Positions 52,889 to 62,708 are shown, numbered from the stretch's first letter. The stretch is DNA of 64,000 bases from Myxococcales bacterium (GCA_016793325.1 JAEUKI010000021.1:1-64000), one strand, 5' to 3'. The notes: generated by a model not told the origin, from the sequence alone. Program-made: numbers and translations.

Positions 52889-54666
52889 GGGTCGACTCCG
52901 GCGAGGTTGGGGTCGAAGAGCAGCACGGACTCGCGCTCGAGCGTTCGAACGAGCGCTCGCCACGGCGCGAGGTCGTCGAAGAGGGCGCTCGCGATGGCCG
53001 CGCGCGCGGCGCTCTTCGGGGCTTCGATGGGCGGAAGGTCCTTGCGCGACGCGATCACGCGCACTGGATCGAGCGTCGGGTCGAGCGAGGCGCGCTCGGC
53101 CGCGAGCGCGACGGCGCGCGCGAGGTCACCGAGCTCGTCGACGAGCCCGACCGAGAGGGCCTCGCTCGCGGCGTAGACGCGGCCGCGGGCGAGGGGTTCG
53201 ATCTCGCTCGCAGGGCGCTTTCGGCCGCGCGCGACGATCGAGACGAAATCGTCGTAGACCTCGTCGATGGCGCGGTCGAGCACCGCGCGCTCGTCCTCGG
53301 TCCACGCGCGGTAGGGCGAGTAGATCTCGGCGTTCGCTCCGCGCTTGACGCTCTCGTGCGAGACGCCGAGCTTCGACGCCGCGCCGCCCAGGACGAAGCG
53401 CATCGCGACGACGCCGATCGAGCCGGTGATGGAGGTCGGCTGCGCGACGATGCGATCGGCGAGCGCGGCGACGTAGTAGCCGCCGGACGCAGCGACGTTT
53501 GCGAAGTACGCGATCACAGGCTTCTTCGCGTGCAGTCGCTCGACCTCGCGGGCGATGAGGTCGCTCGCGAGCGCGCTGCCTCCTGGAGAGTCGACGTAGA
53601 GGACGACCGCGCCGACGGAGGGACTCGCGGCCGCGGCGCGGAGGGCAGCGCTCACGTGGGCGACGTCGGCGACGCGATCGGCGCCGCCGCTCGGGGCCTC
53701 GGTGGTGATCGTTCCACGGACGTCGACGATGGCGACGCGCTTCTTTCGACCGAGAAATCTCGGGCGCTTCGCGCGCGCTTCGGCGTAGCGATCGAACTCG
53801 ACGAGCTTGGCGAACGGGAGCGGGTCCGCGTCGCGTCGCAGCTTGGCGAGCAGCTCGTCTTCGTAGAGCGCCCCGTCGATGACCTTCGCGTCGACCGCTT
53901 CTCGTGCTCGCACCGGGCTCTTGTCGATGAACGCGCGCGCTGCGTCTTCGCTCAGCCGACGGCCCTCGACGAGGGCGCGGACGAGCGATCGATGAAGCGC
54001 GTCCGCGAGCGCCTCGGTCTGCATTCGATTGGGCTCGGAGTAGCCGTCGCGCACGAAGGACTCGGCCGCGCTCTTGAACTCTCGACGCGAGAGGACCTCG
54101 ACCTCGATCCCGAGGCGGTCGAGCGCCGAGCGAAAGAACGTGCTGCCCATCGCGATCCCGAGCGGGCCGATCGTGGCGGGCGGGGTCGCGTAGATCTCCG
54201 CGCACGCGGTCGCGACGAGGAGCTCTTTGTTCGCTCCGCCGAAGGGGAGCCACGCGACGGTGCGCACGTTGGCCGCGCGAAGACGGGCGATTTCGTCACG
54301 CAGGCTCTCGGCGGTAGCCCAGCCGAACGACGCGTCACCGAAGCGAACGAGCACGCCCGCGAGCGACGGATCCCGCGCGGCGACCCTGAGCACGCGGCGC
54401 ATCTCGGCGACCGAAGGCGGCGGCGTTCGACCGATCCATCGCTGCCATCGCGGGACGTGCCGCGAGACCTCCGTGATCGGGCCGCGCAAATCGAGCACGA
54501 GCCACGCGCCCGACGGCACCGAGCGCCAACGGAGCAACGCGCGGATCGCGTAGAGCGCGAACACGACGCACGTCGCGACGACGAACGGGACCGCGGGGCC
54601 GAGCAGCGCAAACGGCTGCGTCGTCGCAGCGGTCATCGCGAGAGTGGCGAACGAGGAGTGGAGCAT
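52885..54666 (-). CDS. sppA: Signal peptide peptidase SppA, long form
   Basis: The product is 593 residues, the double-domain size of E. coli-type SppA (67 kDa). An N-terminal transmembrane helix is at about 22-44. The two ClpP-like domains carry the Lys198 (RREFKSAAE) and Ser394 (VAASGGYYVA) dyad, matching the general position of Lys209/Ser409 in E. coli. It degrades signal peptides left in the membrane. It is the first gene of the sppA-aroC-aroKB run and overlaps aroC by 4 bp. Confidence 0.93.
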   Translation of the reverse strand: MLHSSFATLAMTAATTQPFALLGPAVPFVVATCVVFALYAIRALLRWRSVPSGAWLVLDLRGPITEVSRHVPRWQRWIGRTPPPSVAEMRRVLRVAARDPSLAGVLVRFGDASFGWATAESLRDEIARLRAANVRTVAWLPFGGANKELLVATACAEIYATPPATIGPLGIAMGSTFFRSALDRLGIEVEVLSRREFKSAAESFVRDGYSEPNRMQTEALADALHRSLVRALVEGRRLSEDAARAFIDKSPVRAREAVDAKVIDGALYEDELLAKLRRDADPLPFAKLVEFDRYAEARAKRPRFLGRKKRVAIVDVRGTITTEAPSGGADRVADVAHVSAALRAAAASPSVGAVVLYVDSPGGSALASDLIAREVERLHAKKPVIAYFANVAASGGYYVAALADRIVAQPTSITGSIGVVAMRFVLGGAASKLGVSHESVKRGANAEIYSPYRAWTEDERAVLDRAIDEVYDDFVSIVARGRKRPASEIEPLARGRVYAASEALSVGLVDELGDLARAVALAAERASLDPTLDPVRVIASRKDLPPIEAPKSAARAAIASALFDDLAPWRALVRTLERESVLLFDPNLAGVDP

Positions 54667-54873
54667 GCTTCGTCACGAGCGCGGCGCGTCTGGTGGGATC
54701 GTCGCGAAACGCCGCGGGAGTGTTGTGCCAGCGCGCGCGTTTGCAAAGACGCCGACGAGCCCGCGCGCTGGCCAGCAAACGATCGCGGGACGATTGTAAA
54801 CGCACTCTACACAAAACACTGAACGCCTTCGCGATTGTGAGAGCGAGGGACCGAGCGCCATAACCCTCGCGCC

Positions 54874-55830
54874 ATGCACGTCGCCTTTTTGGGCTTGGGA
54901 ACGATGGGCGCCCCCATGGCGCGTCGCCTCGCCTCGCGGTTCTCGCTCTCGGTCTACAACCGAAGCGCTCACCGGGCAGAGCCCTTCGCCGCCCTCGGCG
55001 CCCGCGTGTGCGCGACCCCACGCGAAGCCGTCGAGCGCGCAGACGTCGTGTGCACGATGCTCGCGGACCCCGCGGCGCTGCGCGCGGTGTCCGACGGGCC
55101 CGACGGCGCGCTCGCGTCGCTCCGCGCTGGATCCGTGTGGGTCGAGCTCTCGACCGTGGGCACCGATGCGCTCGACGCGCTCCGCGCAGCTCTCACGCCG
55201 CGCGGTGTTTTGCTGGTGGACGCGCCGGTCTCGGGCTCGCGCATCCCCGCAGAAGAGGGCGCGCTCGTGGTGCTCGCGGGCGGTCCGTGCGACGCCATCG
55301 CGATCGTCGAGCCCGTGCTCCAGGTGTTCGGAACCGTTCGTCGCACGGGCGGACCCAACAGCGGCGCGGCAACGAAGCTCGTCCTCAATCAACTCGGCGC
55401 GCACATGCTCGCGGGGCTCGTGTCGGGCCTTGTGCTCGGGACCAAGCTCGGCCTCGACCCGCGCGAGCTCTTGGCCTCGATCGACGCGAGCGCGTTTCGC
55501 GCTGGAATGTACGCGCACAAGGGCGCGCGGATCGTCGACGGTCGCTTCGAGCCCGCAGACTTCGCCGTCGATCTCTTGCTCAAGGACCAAGAGCTCGTGC
55601 TCGAAGCCGCGCGGCGAAGCGGCGTCTCGCTCCCGACGCTCGAGTCCGTGCGCGACTTGATCGCGCGCGCCGTCGCCGAGGGCGAGGGCGACAAAGACCT
55701 GTGCGCGGTCGTTCGCGTGCTCGAGCGGGTCGCGGGCGTGATGGCGCGCGCTCCGTCGAAGAGCGGTGCAACCCACGGCTACGAGACGCGCGAAGCGGCC
55801 TACTCGACGACGGGCACCGGCGGCGCCTGA
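54874..55830 (+). CDS. NAD(P)-dependent 3-hydroxyisobutyrate dehydrogenase-like protein
   Basis: The product is 318 residues. The Rossmann fold begins HVAFLGLGTMGAPMARRLA. The substrate motif DAPVSGSRIPAEEGALVVLAGG, and the catalytic Lys in GAATKLVLNQLGAHMLAG, are those of the beta-hydroxyacid dehydrogenase family. The substrate could be 3-hydroxyisobutyrate, tartronate semialdehyde or a related beta-hydroxyacid; sequence alone does not separate these. It is divergent from sppA, and its 3' end overlaps the dynamin-like gene by 31 bp. Confidence 0.9.
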   Translation: MHVAFLGLGTMGAPMARRLASRFSLSVYNRSAHRAEPFAALGARVCATPREAVERADVVCTMLADPAALRAVSDGPDGALASLRAGSVWVELSTVGTDALDALRAALTPRGVLLVDAPVSGSRIPAEEGALVVLAGGPCDAIAIVEPVLQVFGTVRRTGGPNSGAATKLVLNQLGAHMLAGLVSGLVLGTKLGLDPRELLASIDASAFRAGMYAHKGARIVDGRFEPADFAVDLLLKDQELVLEAARRSGVSLPTLESVRDLIARAVAEGEGDKDLCAVVRVLERVAGVMARAPSKSGATHGYETREAAYSTTGTGGA

Positions 55831-57671
55831 AACTCGCCGTCCGCCGCGGGCGTCGCTGCGGCGTCCGCGTTGGCGGTGACCTCCCACAGCGCGCCGCGCA
55901 TGAGCCGCACGCGCTCGTTGAGCGCGCGGACCTTCTCGATGATCGAGTCGACCTCGACGATCGCCGCGGCCTTGTCTGCGCTCTCGAGCGCGAGCGCCTT
56001 CTTGGTGTTCTGAAGGATCTCGATGATCGAGCGGCGCAGCTCTTCGTTGGCGTTGGTGACGAAGTCCGCGAGCTTCTCGCCGAAGCGATCGATGGCCGCG
56101 ACGAGCTCGGGCTCGATCTTGCGCGCGACGTTGCGGACGGCTTCTGGGGCGTTTTGCAGGGCCTTTCGCTTCACCTCTTTGTCGACGCGGTCCTTGAAGA
56201 CCAGCGCGAGCACCGGGGCGGCGAGCGTGAGCAGGCCGCCCACGAGGAGGTTGCTCAGGACCATCACGCCGACGCCGAACGCGCCGAGCGCGAAGACGCT
56301 CACGTCGTAGGCGACCGTGTCGACCTTCACGTCGAGCGAGCTCGTTCCTTCGCCCAAGAAGGCCTCGATCTTCTTGTTCGTGTCGCGCGCGTCTTCTTGA
56401 ACGATCGCGACGATCTCTTCAGCGAGCCGCTCGAGCTTCTCGCCGAGCAGCGCGCCCTCGCGCTCGAGCCACTTCTTCCACGTGTCCTCGATGAAGCCCG
56501 CGAGAAACCGCCGAACGTCGTCCGCGCTTTGCTGCTCGATCTGCGCGGGAACGGACGAGGCGAACTCCTCGGCGAACGCCGCGAGGTCGCGCTTGGCCAG
56601 CGATCGAACGGCGCCGATCTCTTCAGCGATCCGCCGATGCCGCTCGGCCACGGTGTCCTTGCTGCCCGCGAGGTCCTTCTCGAGCGCGCGGATGCGATCG
56701 GCGAGCTCGTCGGCGGACATCGAGAGCGCGCGCCTACGCACTTCGAGCCCGCGCAGCAGCATGTTGGACACGCGCAGGCCTTCGTCGGCGCCGTAGTCGA
56801 CGAGCATGCGCAGGCGGTTGTCGCCGAGGAGCTCATCGAGCTTCTGTCGCAGCGGCGCGAACCCCGAGGCCGCCTCGTCGCCCGCGAGCTGCTTCTCTGC
56901 GCTGATGAGCAGCACGGGCGCGCCGGGCACGAGCTGGTCGAGCTGCTTCTTCGCGTACGCGAGCACTTGATCGCGCTCGCTCGCGTCGAGCATGTCCGAC
57001 TTGTTGATGGCGAAGACGATTCGATCGCGTCCGGCGCCCAGCAATTTGTCCCGCAGAAAGCGTCGCTCGCTGTCCTTGAGGATCTGCCCCGCGTCGAGCA
57101 AGAAGACCACGGCGTCCGCGCGAGGGACGTATCCGTACGTGATCTCCGCGCGCTGCTGGTTGAGGTCGTTGACGCCAGGAGTGTCGACGAGGGTGACCTT
57201 GTTCTCGAGGACCGACGCTGGGTACTCGAGCTCGACGCGGAGGACGTCGTCGGGCATCACGTCTCCGCCCACCACGAGGTCCTGCAATTTCGCCCACGGA
57301 ACGACCCTTCGCTCGCCGCCGACGACGCGCAGCGGGTCCGCGATCCCGTCGCCGCCCGTCGCCTTCGAGCGAAAGACGACCTCGGCGCGCGCCTCTTTGC
57401 CGTGCCGCACTTCGTGGATGAGCGCCGTCGTCGGCGTGATCCCCGAGGGCAAGATCGAGCCGCCGAGCAGGGCGTTTACGAAGGTGCTCTTGCCGTGGTT
57501 GAATTCGCCGAGCACGACCAGCACGAGGCGCTCTTCGCGGAGGCGCGGGAGCCGGTCGTTGAGCAGCCTCTCTCGCAGGGAGGGCGCGCCCGAGCCCTGC
57601 GCGAGCTCGGCGAGCGCCTCGAGCTCGGAGAGGAGGTCCTGCTTGGATTTCGTCAGTGCGTCGAGGGTCAT
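55800..57671 (-). CDS. Bacterial dynamin-like GTPase
   Basis: From the ATG at 57671 the product is 623 residues. GTPase motifs are G1 GEFNHGKST (55-63), the G2 threonine in PTTALI (80-82), G3 DTPG (163-166) and G4 NKSD (223-226). A long helical stalk (about 310-440) precedes a hydrophobic paddle-like segment (about 450-495, VSVFALGAFGVGVMVLSNLL). A second helical part follows. Such proteins bind and remodel membranes. The gene lies 45 bp after the M48 peptidase gene, probably in one operon. Confidence 0.92.
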   Translation of the reverse strand: MTLDALTKSKQDLLSELEALAELAQGSGAPSLRERLLNDRLPRLREERLVLVVLGEFNHGKSTFVNALLGGSILPSGITPTTALIHEVRHGKEARAEVVFRSKATGGDGIADPLRVVGGERRVVPWAKLQDLVVGGDVMPDDVLRVELEYPASVLENKVTLVDTPGVNDLNQQRAEITYGYVPRADAVVFLLDAGQILKDSERRFLRDKLLGAGRDRIVFAINKSDMLDASERDQVLAYAKKQLDQLVPGAPVLLISAEKQLAGDEAASGFAPLRQKLDELLGDNRLRMLVDYGADEGLRVSNMLLRGLEVRRRALSMSADELADRIRALEKDLAGSKDTVAERHRRIAEEIGAVRSLAKRDLAAFAEEFASSVPAQIEQQSADDVRRFLAGFIEDTWKKWLEREGALLGEKLERLAEEIVAIVQEDARDTNKKIEAFLGEGTSSLDVKVDTVAYDVSVFALGAFGVGVMVLSNLLVGGLLTLAAPVLALVFKDRVDKEVKRKALQNAPEAVRNVARKIEPELVAAIDRFGEKLADFVTNANEELRRSIIEILQNTKKALALESADKAAAIVEVDSIIEKVRALNERVRLMRGALWEVTANADAAATPAADGEFQAPPVPVVE

Positions 57672-57740
57672 TCGTCGGGGTACTCCTTCAACGTTCAGCG
57701 CTGTCACTTGATTACTTGTGCTGTCCGCGTCACGGCGCGG

Positions 57741-58625
57741 TCACAGCACCTTCACGAGCTCGGCGACTTGTTTGTCGATCGCCGCGAGCTCGACGCCGCC
57801 CGCGAGCCCGGCGGGCTTGCGGTACACTTCGCTCTCGAGAAAGAGCTGCACGGCCTTGATTCGCTTGGGAATGTACGGGTGCGACTGCAGGAGCTCCGAC
57901 GCGCGTCCGTAGCCCTCGCGCCCCTCTTCGAGCTGGTTCAAGAACTCCTCGACGTTGAGCTGCTCGAAGAGCTTCATCGAGCCGATCGCCAGCTTCGAGA
58001 ACGCCGTCGTCGCCGCGCGGGCGTCGCGCGCGCAGAGCATCCCTGCGCGGTCGCAGGTGATCTCGGCGGCGCGCGACCAGGTCTGCAGCGCGATCAGCGC
58101 CGGCTGCACGAGGGGCCCGAGAAACAGCGACGCGACGCGCGTGAGGATGCTCAGCGTCGTCAGGTAGATCACGTGGCCGTTTTGAATGTGCCCGCACTCG
58201 TGGCCGATCACGAAGGTGAGCTCGTCCTCGGTCATGTTGTCGATGAGCGACGCGTGCACGATGATCACCGACTCTTTTTCGGTGCCCGTGGTCATCGCGT
58301 TCATGTTGTCGACGCGGCCCTGGATGAAGACCATCGGCTCGGGGATTCCCAGGGTGTGCGAGCAGTGGCGCACCATCTCGTGGATCCGCGGAAACTGCTT
58401 GGGCCCGACCTTGATCGCCTTGCCGAGCAGGTCGCCCGCGAGCATGCCCTTGCTGAGCCGGACCGCGCTCGAGATCGCCAGCTGAATCGGCGCAAAATTG
58501 CGCATCGTTCGCTGCAGCTCGAGGTCGCCGGAGAACGCGTAGCGGTCGCCCGCGTATTCGCCTACGAAGCCGGACTTTCGCTCGGTCACATACGAGCTGA
58601 AATCCAGCGAGATCGAGTCGGACAT
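57741..58625 (-). CDS. M48 family metallopeptidase (HtpX-like)
   Basis: The product is 294 residues. The zinc motif HECGH is at 142-146 and the third ligand is probably Glu188 (SRAAEITCDRAG), both as in M48. Hydrophobic stretches lie around the active site (LTTLSILTRVASLFLG and PLVQPALIAL). It has no clear signal peptide. The family includes membrane-protein quality-control proteases. The start is 131 bp from the divergent plus-strand gene. The dynamin-like GTPase follows in the same direction. Confidence 0.9.
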   Translation of the reverse strand: MSDSISLDFSSYVTERKSGFVGEYAGDRYAFSGDLELQRTMRNFAPIQLAISSAVRLSKGMLAGDLLGKAIKVGPKQFPRIHEMVRHCSHTLGIPEPMVFIQGRVDNMNAMTTGTEKESVIIVHASLIDNMTEDELTFVIGHECGHIQNGHVIYLTTLSILTRVASLFLGPLVQPALIALQTWSRAAEITCDRAGMLCARDARAATTAFSKLAIGSMKLFEQLNVEEFLNQLEEGREGYGRASELLQSHPYIPKRIKAVQLFLESEVYRKPAGLAGGVELAAIDKQVAELVKVL

Positions 58626-58756
58626 TCGCTTTCGCTCCCTTTGCAGAAGACCAGTTCGCTCGGACCCTAGCGCACAGACCCCCTATCGACTACCCCTCCG
58701 CGCGCGTGCGTCCGACGTTGTCCTGCGCGCGCGGCGTCTGCTACGCAGCGCACGAG

Positions 58757-59257
58757 ATGTTCGATCGTTCGACGAAGGAGCGCGCCAGCGCCGCGTTTGT
58801 CAGCGCGCTGATCGCTGGTGTGGTGTTCGCTCGCTGCAACAACAACACCGCCCGGTCGCAGGGCGACGAGCTCTCGAGCGGCGGACGTTCGGACGCGGGG
58901 CCCGTGCGTTGGCCTTCGCCGCAAGAAGCCGGCGCCGTCGAAGACGCCGCGTCGAGCGTCGGCGACGGCGGCGCCGAGTGCGCGCGCGACGAAGACTGCG
59001 TTCCTGCGTCGTGCTGCCACCCCACCCAGTGCGTCGCCATCTCCGCGCGACCGACGTGCGAAGGAATCATGTGCACCAGCGAGTGCCGCGGCGCGACGCT
59101 CGACTGCGGCGGGAGCTGCGGGTGCGTCGCGGGCCGATGCGCGGCGCACATCGCCAACATGCAGCCGCCGATCGAGCTCGATTCGGGCGTGTCTCCGCCA
59201 GACGCGTCGAGCTCGGACGCGTCGCGCGACGCCGGTCGACGCCCTCGACGACGGTAG
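58757..59257 (+). CDS. Cys-rich putative lipoprotein
   Basis: From the ATG at 58757 the product is 166 residues with a membrane-targeting segment (SALIAGVVFARC) whose Cys could be lipid-modified. An acidic Asp/Ser/Gly linker precedes a Cys-rich module (about 78-135, CARDEDCVPASCCHPTQC and CEGIMCTSECRG). The C-terminus is rich in Asp and Ser and ends in Arg. The function is unknown. Confidence 0.6.
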   Translation: MFDRSTKERASAAFVSALIAGVVFARCNNNTARSQGDELSSGGRSDAGPVRWPSPQEAGAVEDAASSVGDGGAECARDEDCVPASCCHPTQCVAISARPTCEGIMCTSECRGATLDCGGSCGCVAGRCAAHIANMQPPIELDSGVSPPDASSSDASRDAGRRPRRR

Positions 59258-59281
59258 TCTGTCGCGTGGAGGGAGCCCGCT

Positions 59282-60184
59282 TCAGCGCGCGTCGGGCGGC
59301 GCGGCGTCGGGCTGCGCGGTCGGCTCGTTGATTCCGTGTTCACTCGCCCAGCGGCGGACGCCGACGGGCCAAGGGCCGCTCGGATGGCGCGCGATCCACG
59401 CGCGGATCCGGGGGCCGACGACATCTCTCGTCGAGGATTCCATCGCGAGGCGCGACTGCGAGCACAGGCCCGTCGTGTACGCGCCGTCGAAGAGTCGATC
59501 TGCTGTTTCGTCAGCGTTTTGCCTGAGCAATCGCTCGACGAGCCACACGGGCGCCTCGCAGCGAACCGCGGTCTCGAGCAGCGTCGATCGCTGCGCGACG
59601 AGCGTTCGATCGTCGATCGCGTCGAACATCGCCGACGACGCGACGTCTCGAAGCGCTCCGCTCGTCAGCGCTTCGAGCGCGACCCGCGACGGCGCCGCGT
59701 GCGTGCGCGCGACGGTGGCAGCGTCGCCTCGGGCCGAACGCACTGGCGAGAAGAGAGCTCCGTTCGGCGCGATGAGGGCGACGGCGCTCTCCGGTTGGCC
59801 GGCGAGGCTCGCGGCGATGACCGTTCCCTCGGCGTCCGAGCGGACCTCGATCGCGCCTTCGCGCGAGCGGCACGCGGTCGTCAGCTTGATCTCGTCGTCG
59901 TCCGCCGCGTACCCGCCCGCGAGCGGAACGCGCAGCGCAGCCCTCGACGGAGTCTCCACGACGAGCACCACCTGCGCGGCAAATGCGGGGACCGCCGCGC
60001 GCTGTCCGCCCGCGAGCGCCGGCGCGCGGCCAGCGCTTCGCACCACTTCGCATCGGAGCCGCGCCGCGTAGCTGTCGGTCCTGCGCTCGGCGATGTTCTC
60101 GCCCTTCGAGCAAGAGCCCATGCATCCAGCGAAGAGCGGGCCCAGCCACAGCCACGCCAGGGTCTTGTGAGCTTCGAGTTTCAC
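59282..60184 (-). CDS. Lipoprotein of unknown function
   Basis: The product is 300 residues with a lipoprotein-like signal (TLAWLWLGPLFAGCMGSC, Cys about 21 or 25). A beta-rich domain (about 65-140) and a helical one (about 165-285, including VWLVERLLRQNADETADRLFDG) follow. No motif is recognised. It converges on the preceding plus-strand gene, 24 bp between stops. Confidence 0.6.
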   Translation of the reverse strand: MKLEAHKTLAWLWLGPLFAGCMGSCSKGENIAERRTDSYAARLRCEVVRSAGRAPALAGGQRAAVPAFAAQVVLVVETPSRAALRVPLAGGYAADDDEIKLTTACRSREGAIEVRSDAEGTVIAASLAGQPESAVALIAPNGALFSPVRSARGDAATVARTHAAPSRVALEALTSGALRDVASSAMFDAIDDRTLVAQRSTLLETAVRCEAPVWLVERLLRQNADETADRLFDGAYTTGLCSQSRLAMESSTRDVVGPRIRAWIARHPSGPWPVGVRRWASEHGINEPTAQPDAAPPDAR

Positions 60185-60321
60185 GGATCGCTGCGCGTTG
60201 TACGGCCGTCGCTGTGGAGTTGTGCGACCGATTCGACAGGGGGTCGAACACTTGCTGTCCCGCGGTCAGTTGTCGCCGTGTGCGTCTTCGAATATGAGAT
60301 CATTTACAGCATGACCGCAGG

Positions 60322-60960
60322 TCAGTCACCGCTGGCATCCGTCGTCGACTGCGCGTCCGGCGCGCCCGCGTCCGGCAGATCGAGCGGGAAGAACCCGTCT
60401 CCGCACACGTTTTCGGGCGCGCGCCCGGTGAGCCCGAGGACGATGCGCTCGAGCGAGGCTTCGTCGACGCAGTCCGCGGTGTACGCGTGGTTCCATGCCA
60501 TCGCGGCGACGCGCGTGGGCAAGAGCGGGTCCGGCGTCACGATGATGCGCCGACGAACGCCCTGGGCCATGCACCCGGGCTCCGGCGGGAGGCCTCGCGC
60601 AAACGCCTCGAGTCGATCGCGCTCGGCCGGGGCGAGGTCGGGCCGGTACGCGATCACGACCGCGCCGTGCTCGAGGTTGTGCACCCAGTACCCTCGGGGA
60701 ATCGCCTCGCGATAGATCCCCCAGCGCGCCCACTGATCGTAGTGCGTCCCGTTCACCGGCGGATTGTCGCGAAACGCGATCGTGCTCCCCGGCGCGACGT
60801 GGGGCGACGCCTGCTCTTCGACCCGAACGATGCGACCGTTGCACGCCGCGTCCTCGAGCGTCACGAGCGGCGCTCCTCCGTCGCCCGTCGTGGGCCTGGT
60901 GCTGCACGCGGCCATCAACAACGCCACCGCCGAGACCATGATGATCTGTCCTTGCCTCAT
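60322..60960 (-). CDS. DUF3105-domain lipoprotein
   Basis: The product is 212 residues with a lipoprotein signal (MVSAVALLMAACS, Cys19). The DUF3105 signature is visible: NPPVNGTHYDQWARWGIYRE, then WVHNLEHGAVVIAYRPD, a His-rich arrangement that may bind metal. An Asp/Ala tail follows. The family's function is not known. It is divergent from the zinc-protease gene, with 76 bp between them. Confidence 0.85.
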   Translation of the reverse strand: MRQGQIIMVSAVALLMAACSTRPTTGDGGAPLVTLEDAACNGRIVRVEEQASPHVAPGSTIAFRDNPPVNGTHYDQWARWGIYREAIPRGYWVHNLEHGAVVIAYRPDLAPAERDRLEAFARGLPPEPGCMAQGVRRRIIVTPDPLLPTRVAAMAWNHAYTADCVDEASLERIVLGLTGRAPENVCGDGFFPLDLPDAGAPDAQSTTDASGD

Positions 60961-61036
60961 CTCGCGTCGCGCGATCGTGGCACAGACCGCGGCGCGGGAC
61001 GAACGCTCTCGTTGCGGCTACGCTCCCGCTCAGACG

Positions 61037-62701
61037 ATGACGAGGTCTCGACGCGCGCTCGGGTGGATTGCTCTCGCTACCGCGTTGGGATCGTGCGCGC
61101 ACCAGCGCGACGCCAGCCACGACAAGCGCGGACCCGCCGAGCGCGCTGCGCAGCGCGCCCGTCCTCGCGCGACGCGCGTGACAGGGGCGGTCACGTACGA
61201 GTTTCGCGCGCTCACGGACCGTGGCTACGCGAGCGCCACCACCACGAGGCCCGCGCGCTTCGTGATCGTCCGCGCGCTCGACGCAGCCGGCGCGACGCTC
61301 GCCGAGACCTCTGCGGACGCAGACGGACGCTACGCGCTGGACGTTCCCTCGAGCACCGCGCGCATCGTCGCGCGCGCCTCGGTGCAACGACAGCCCTCGT
61401 GTACGCGCGGGGGCTCTGCGGGGTGCACCGCGGGGATGCGCATCGACGTCGCGCCCGATCGCGAGGGCCGCGCGCCGCACGAGCTCTCGTCGCGCTGGAT
61501 CGCGGGGACGCAGACGCTCTCGTTGCACGCGAGCCTCGCGGAGCCGCAGGCGCTCGGCGGCGCGTTTCACATCTTGGACACGCTCGTCACGGGGATGCAG
61601 ACGATCCACCGCTGGTCGGGCCGACAGCTCGCGCCCTTCTTCGTGATCTGGTCGCACGCGAGCGGGACCGATTGGAGCTACTACCGCGGAGAACGACCCG
61701 CGAATTCAGGGCGATTCGCTCTTGAATTAATGGGCGGCGTGCGCGGGCAGCTCCCCACGACGGACGCCGATCAGCACGACGTGTTCATCGTCCTCCACGA
61801 GTTCGGGCACTTCGTGTTCGACACGCTCGCGTCGGACTCGTCCATCGGCGGAATGCACCCCGCCACGGTCAACATCGACCCCGGCGTCGCGTGGGAAGAG
61901 GGCCGCGCGACGTGGCTCGCGTCCGCGATCCTCGGCGACTCGAGGTATCGAGACGCGGTCGGGATCGAGCCCGCTGGGTCGCTTCGCCAGGACGACGAGC
62001 TCGAGCAGCTCCCGCCGAGCGCGCTGCGCGGGATGGGCTCGCAGCGCACGGTCGAAGAGGTCCTCTGGGATCTCTCCGACGGAACGCTCGCAGACCAATC
62101 GACGCCCCTCGCCGACCGAGACAACGACGGCGTGGCGCTCGGGCCTGCGCGGGTGTTCGAAGCGATGCTCACCGCGGCGCGCGAACCTCGGGCGTACCCG
62201 TCGCTCGTGTCGTACTTGCGGCACCTCGTCGCGACCCGCGCGCTCACCGAAGCGCAGGCGCGCGCGATCCTCGAGCGCCCGCAGCGCCAGGGAATTCGCT
62301 ATCCAAACGCGGGTGAGCCCGACCCGTGGCCCGTCGACCTCGCGCCCAGCACCGACGCCCGCAACAAGATCGACGGACGCACCAACCCCGCGCCGTCCGG
62401 CGGCCGCGCGCACCCGACCAACGGCTACGACGCGACGCACGCGTATCGCATCCACGTGACCCGCGCGGGGACGATCAACGTCACGCTCACGATCCAGGGG
62501 ACGGGGCGCGTCCGTGACGTGACCGACCTCGACCTCGAGCTGCGCGATCAGCGCTCGGACGAGGTGGCCTCGGCGCGCACCGAGGCCGCGGTCGAGACGA
62601 TCTCGCGCCGCATCGAGCCCGGGACGTACGTGATCTACGTGCGCGACGGCGGCAACGGCAACGCCGCGCGCTACTCGTTGCGCTGGTCGATTGCACCCTG
62701 A
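61037..62701 (+). CDS. Zincin-like (HEXXH) metalloprotease lipoprotein
   Basis: From the ATG at 61037 the product is 554 residues with a lipoprotein signal (LGWIALATALGSC, Cys20). A beta domain (about 48-165) precedes the protease core. HEFGH is at 254-258 (VLHEFGHFVFDTL), and a likely third ligand Glu sits in WEEGRATWLASAIL (about 292-302). The C-terminal part (about 450-554, TINVTLTIQGTG and RIEPGTYVIYVRDGG) looks like a PPC-type beta-sandwich. The substrate is unknown. Its stop lies 8 bp from the converging minus-strand gene. Confidence 0.82.
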   Translation: MTRSRRALGWIALATALGSCAHQRDASHDKRGPAERAAQRARPRATRVTGAVTYEFRALTDRGYASATTTRPARFVIVRALDAAGATLAETSADADGRYALDVPSSTARIVARASVQRQPSCTRGGSAGCTAGMRIDVAPDREGRAPHELSSRWIAGTQTLSLHASLAEPQALGGAFHILDTLVTGMQTIHRWSGRQLAPFFVIWSHASGTDWSYYRGERPANSGRFALELMGGVRGQLPTTDADQHDVFIVLHEFGHFVFDTLASDSSIGGMHPATVNIDPGVAWEEGRATWLASAILGDSRYRDAVGIEPAGSLRQDDELEQLPPSALRGMGSQRTVEEVLWDLSDGTLADQSTPLADRDNDGVALGPARVFEAMLTAAREPRAYPSLVSYLRHLVATRALTEAQARAILERPQRQGIRYPNAGEPDPWPVDLAPSTDARNKIDGRTNPAPSGGRAHPTNGYDATHAYRIHVTRAGTINVTLTIQGTGRVRDVTDLDLELRDQRSDEVASARTEAAVETISRRIEPGTYVIYVRDGGNGNAARYSLRWSIAP

Positions 62702-62708
62702 CCGCGGG

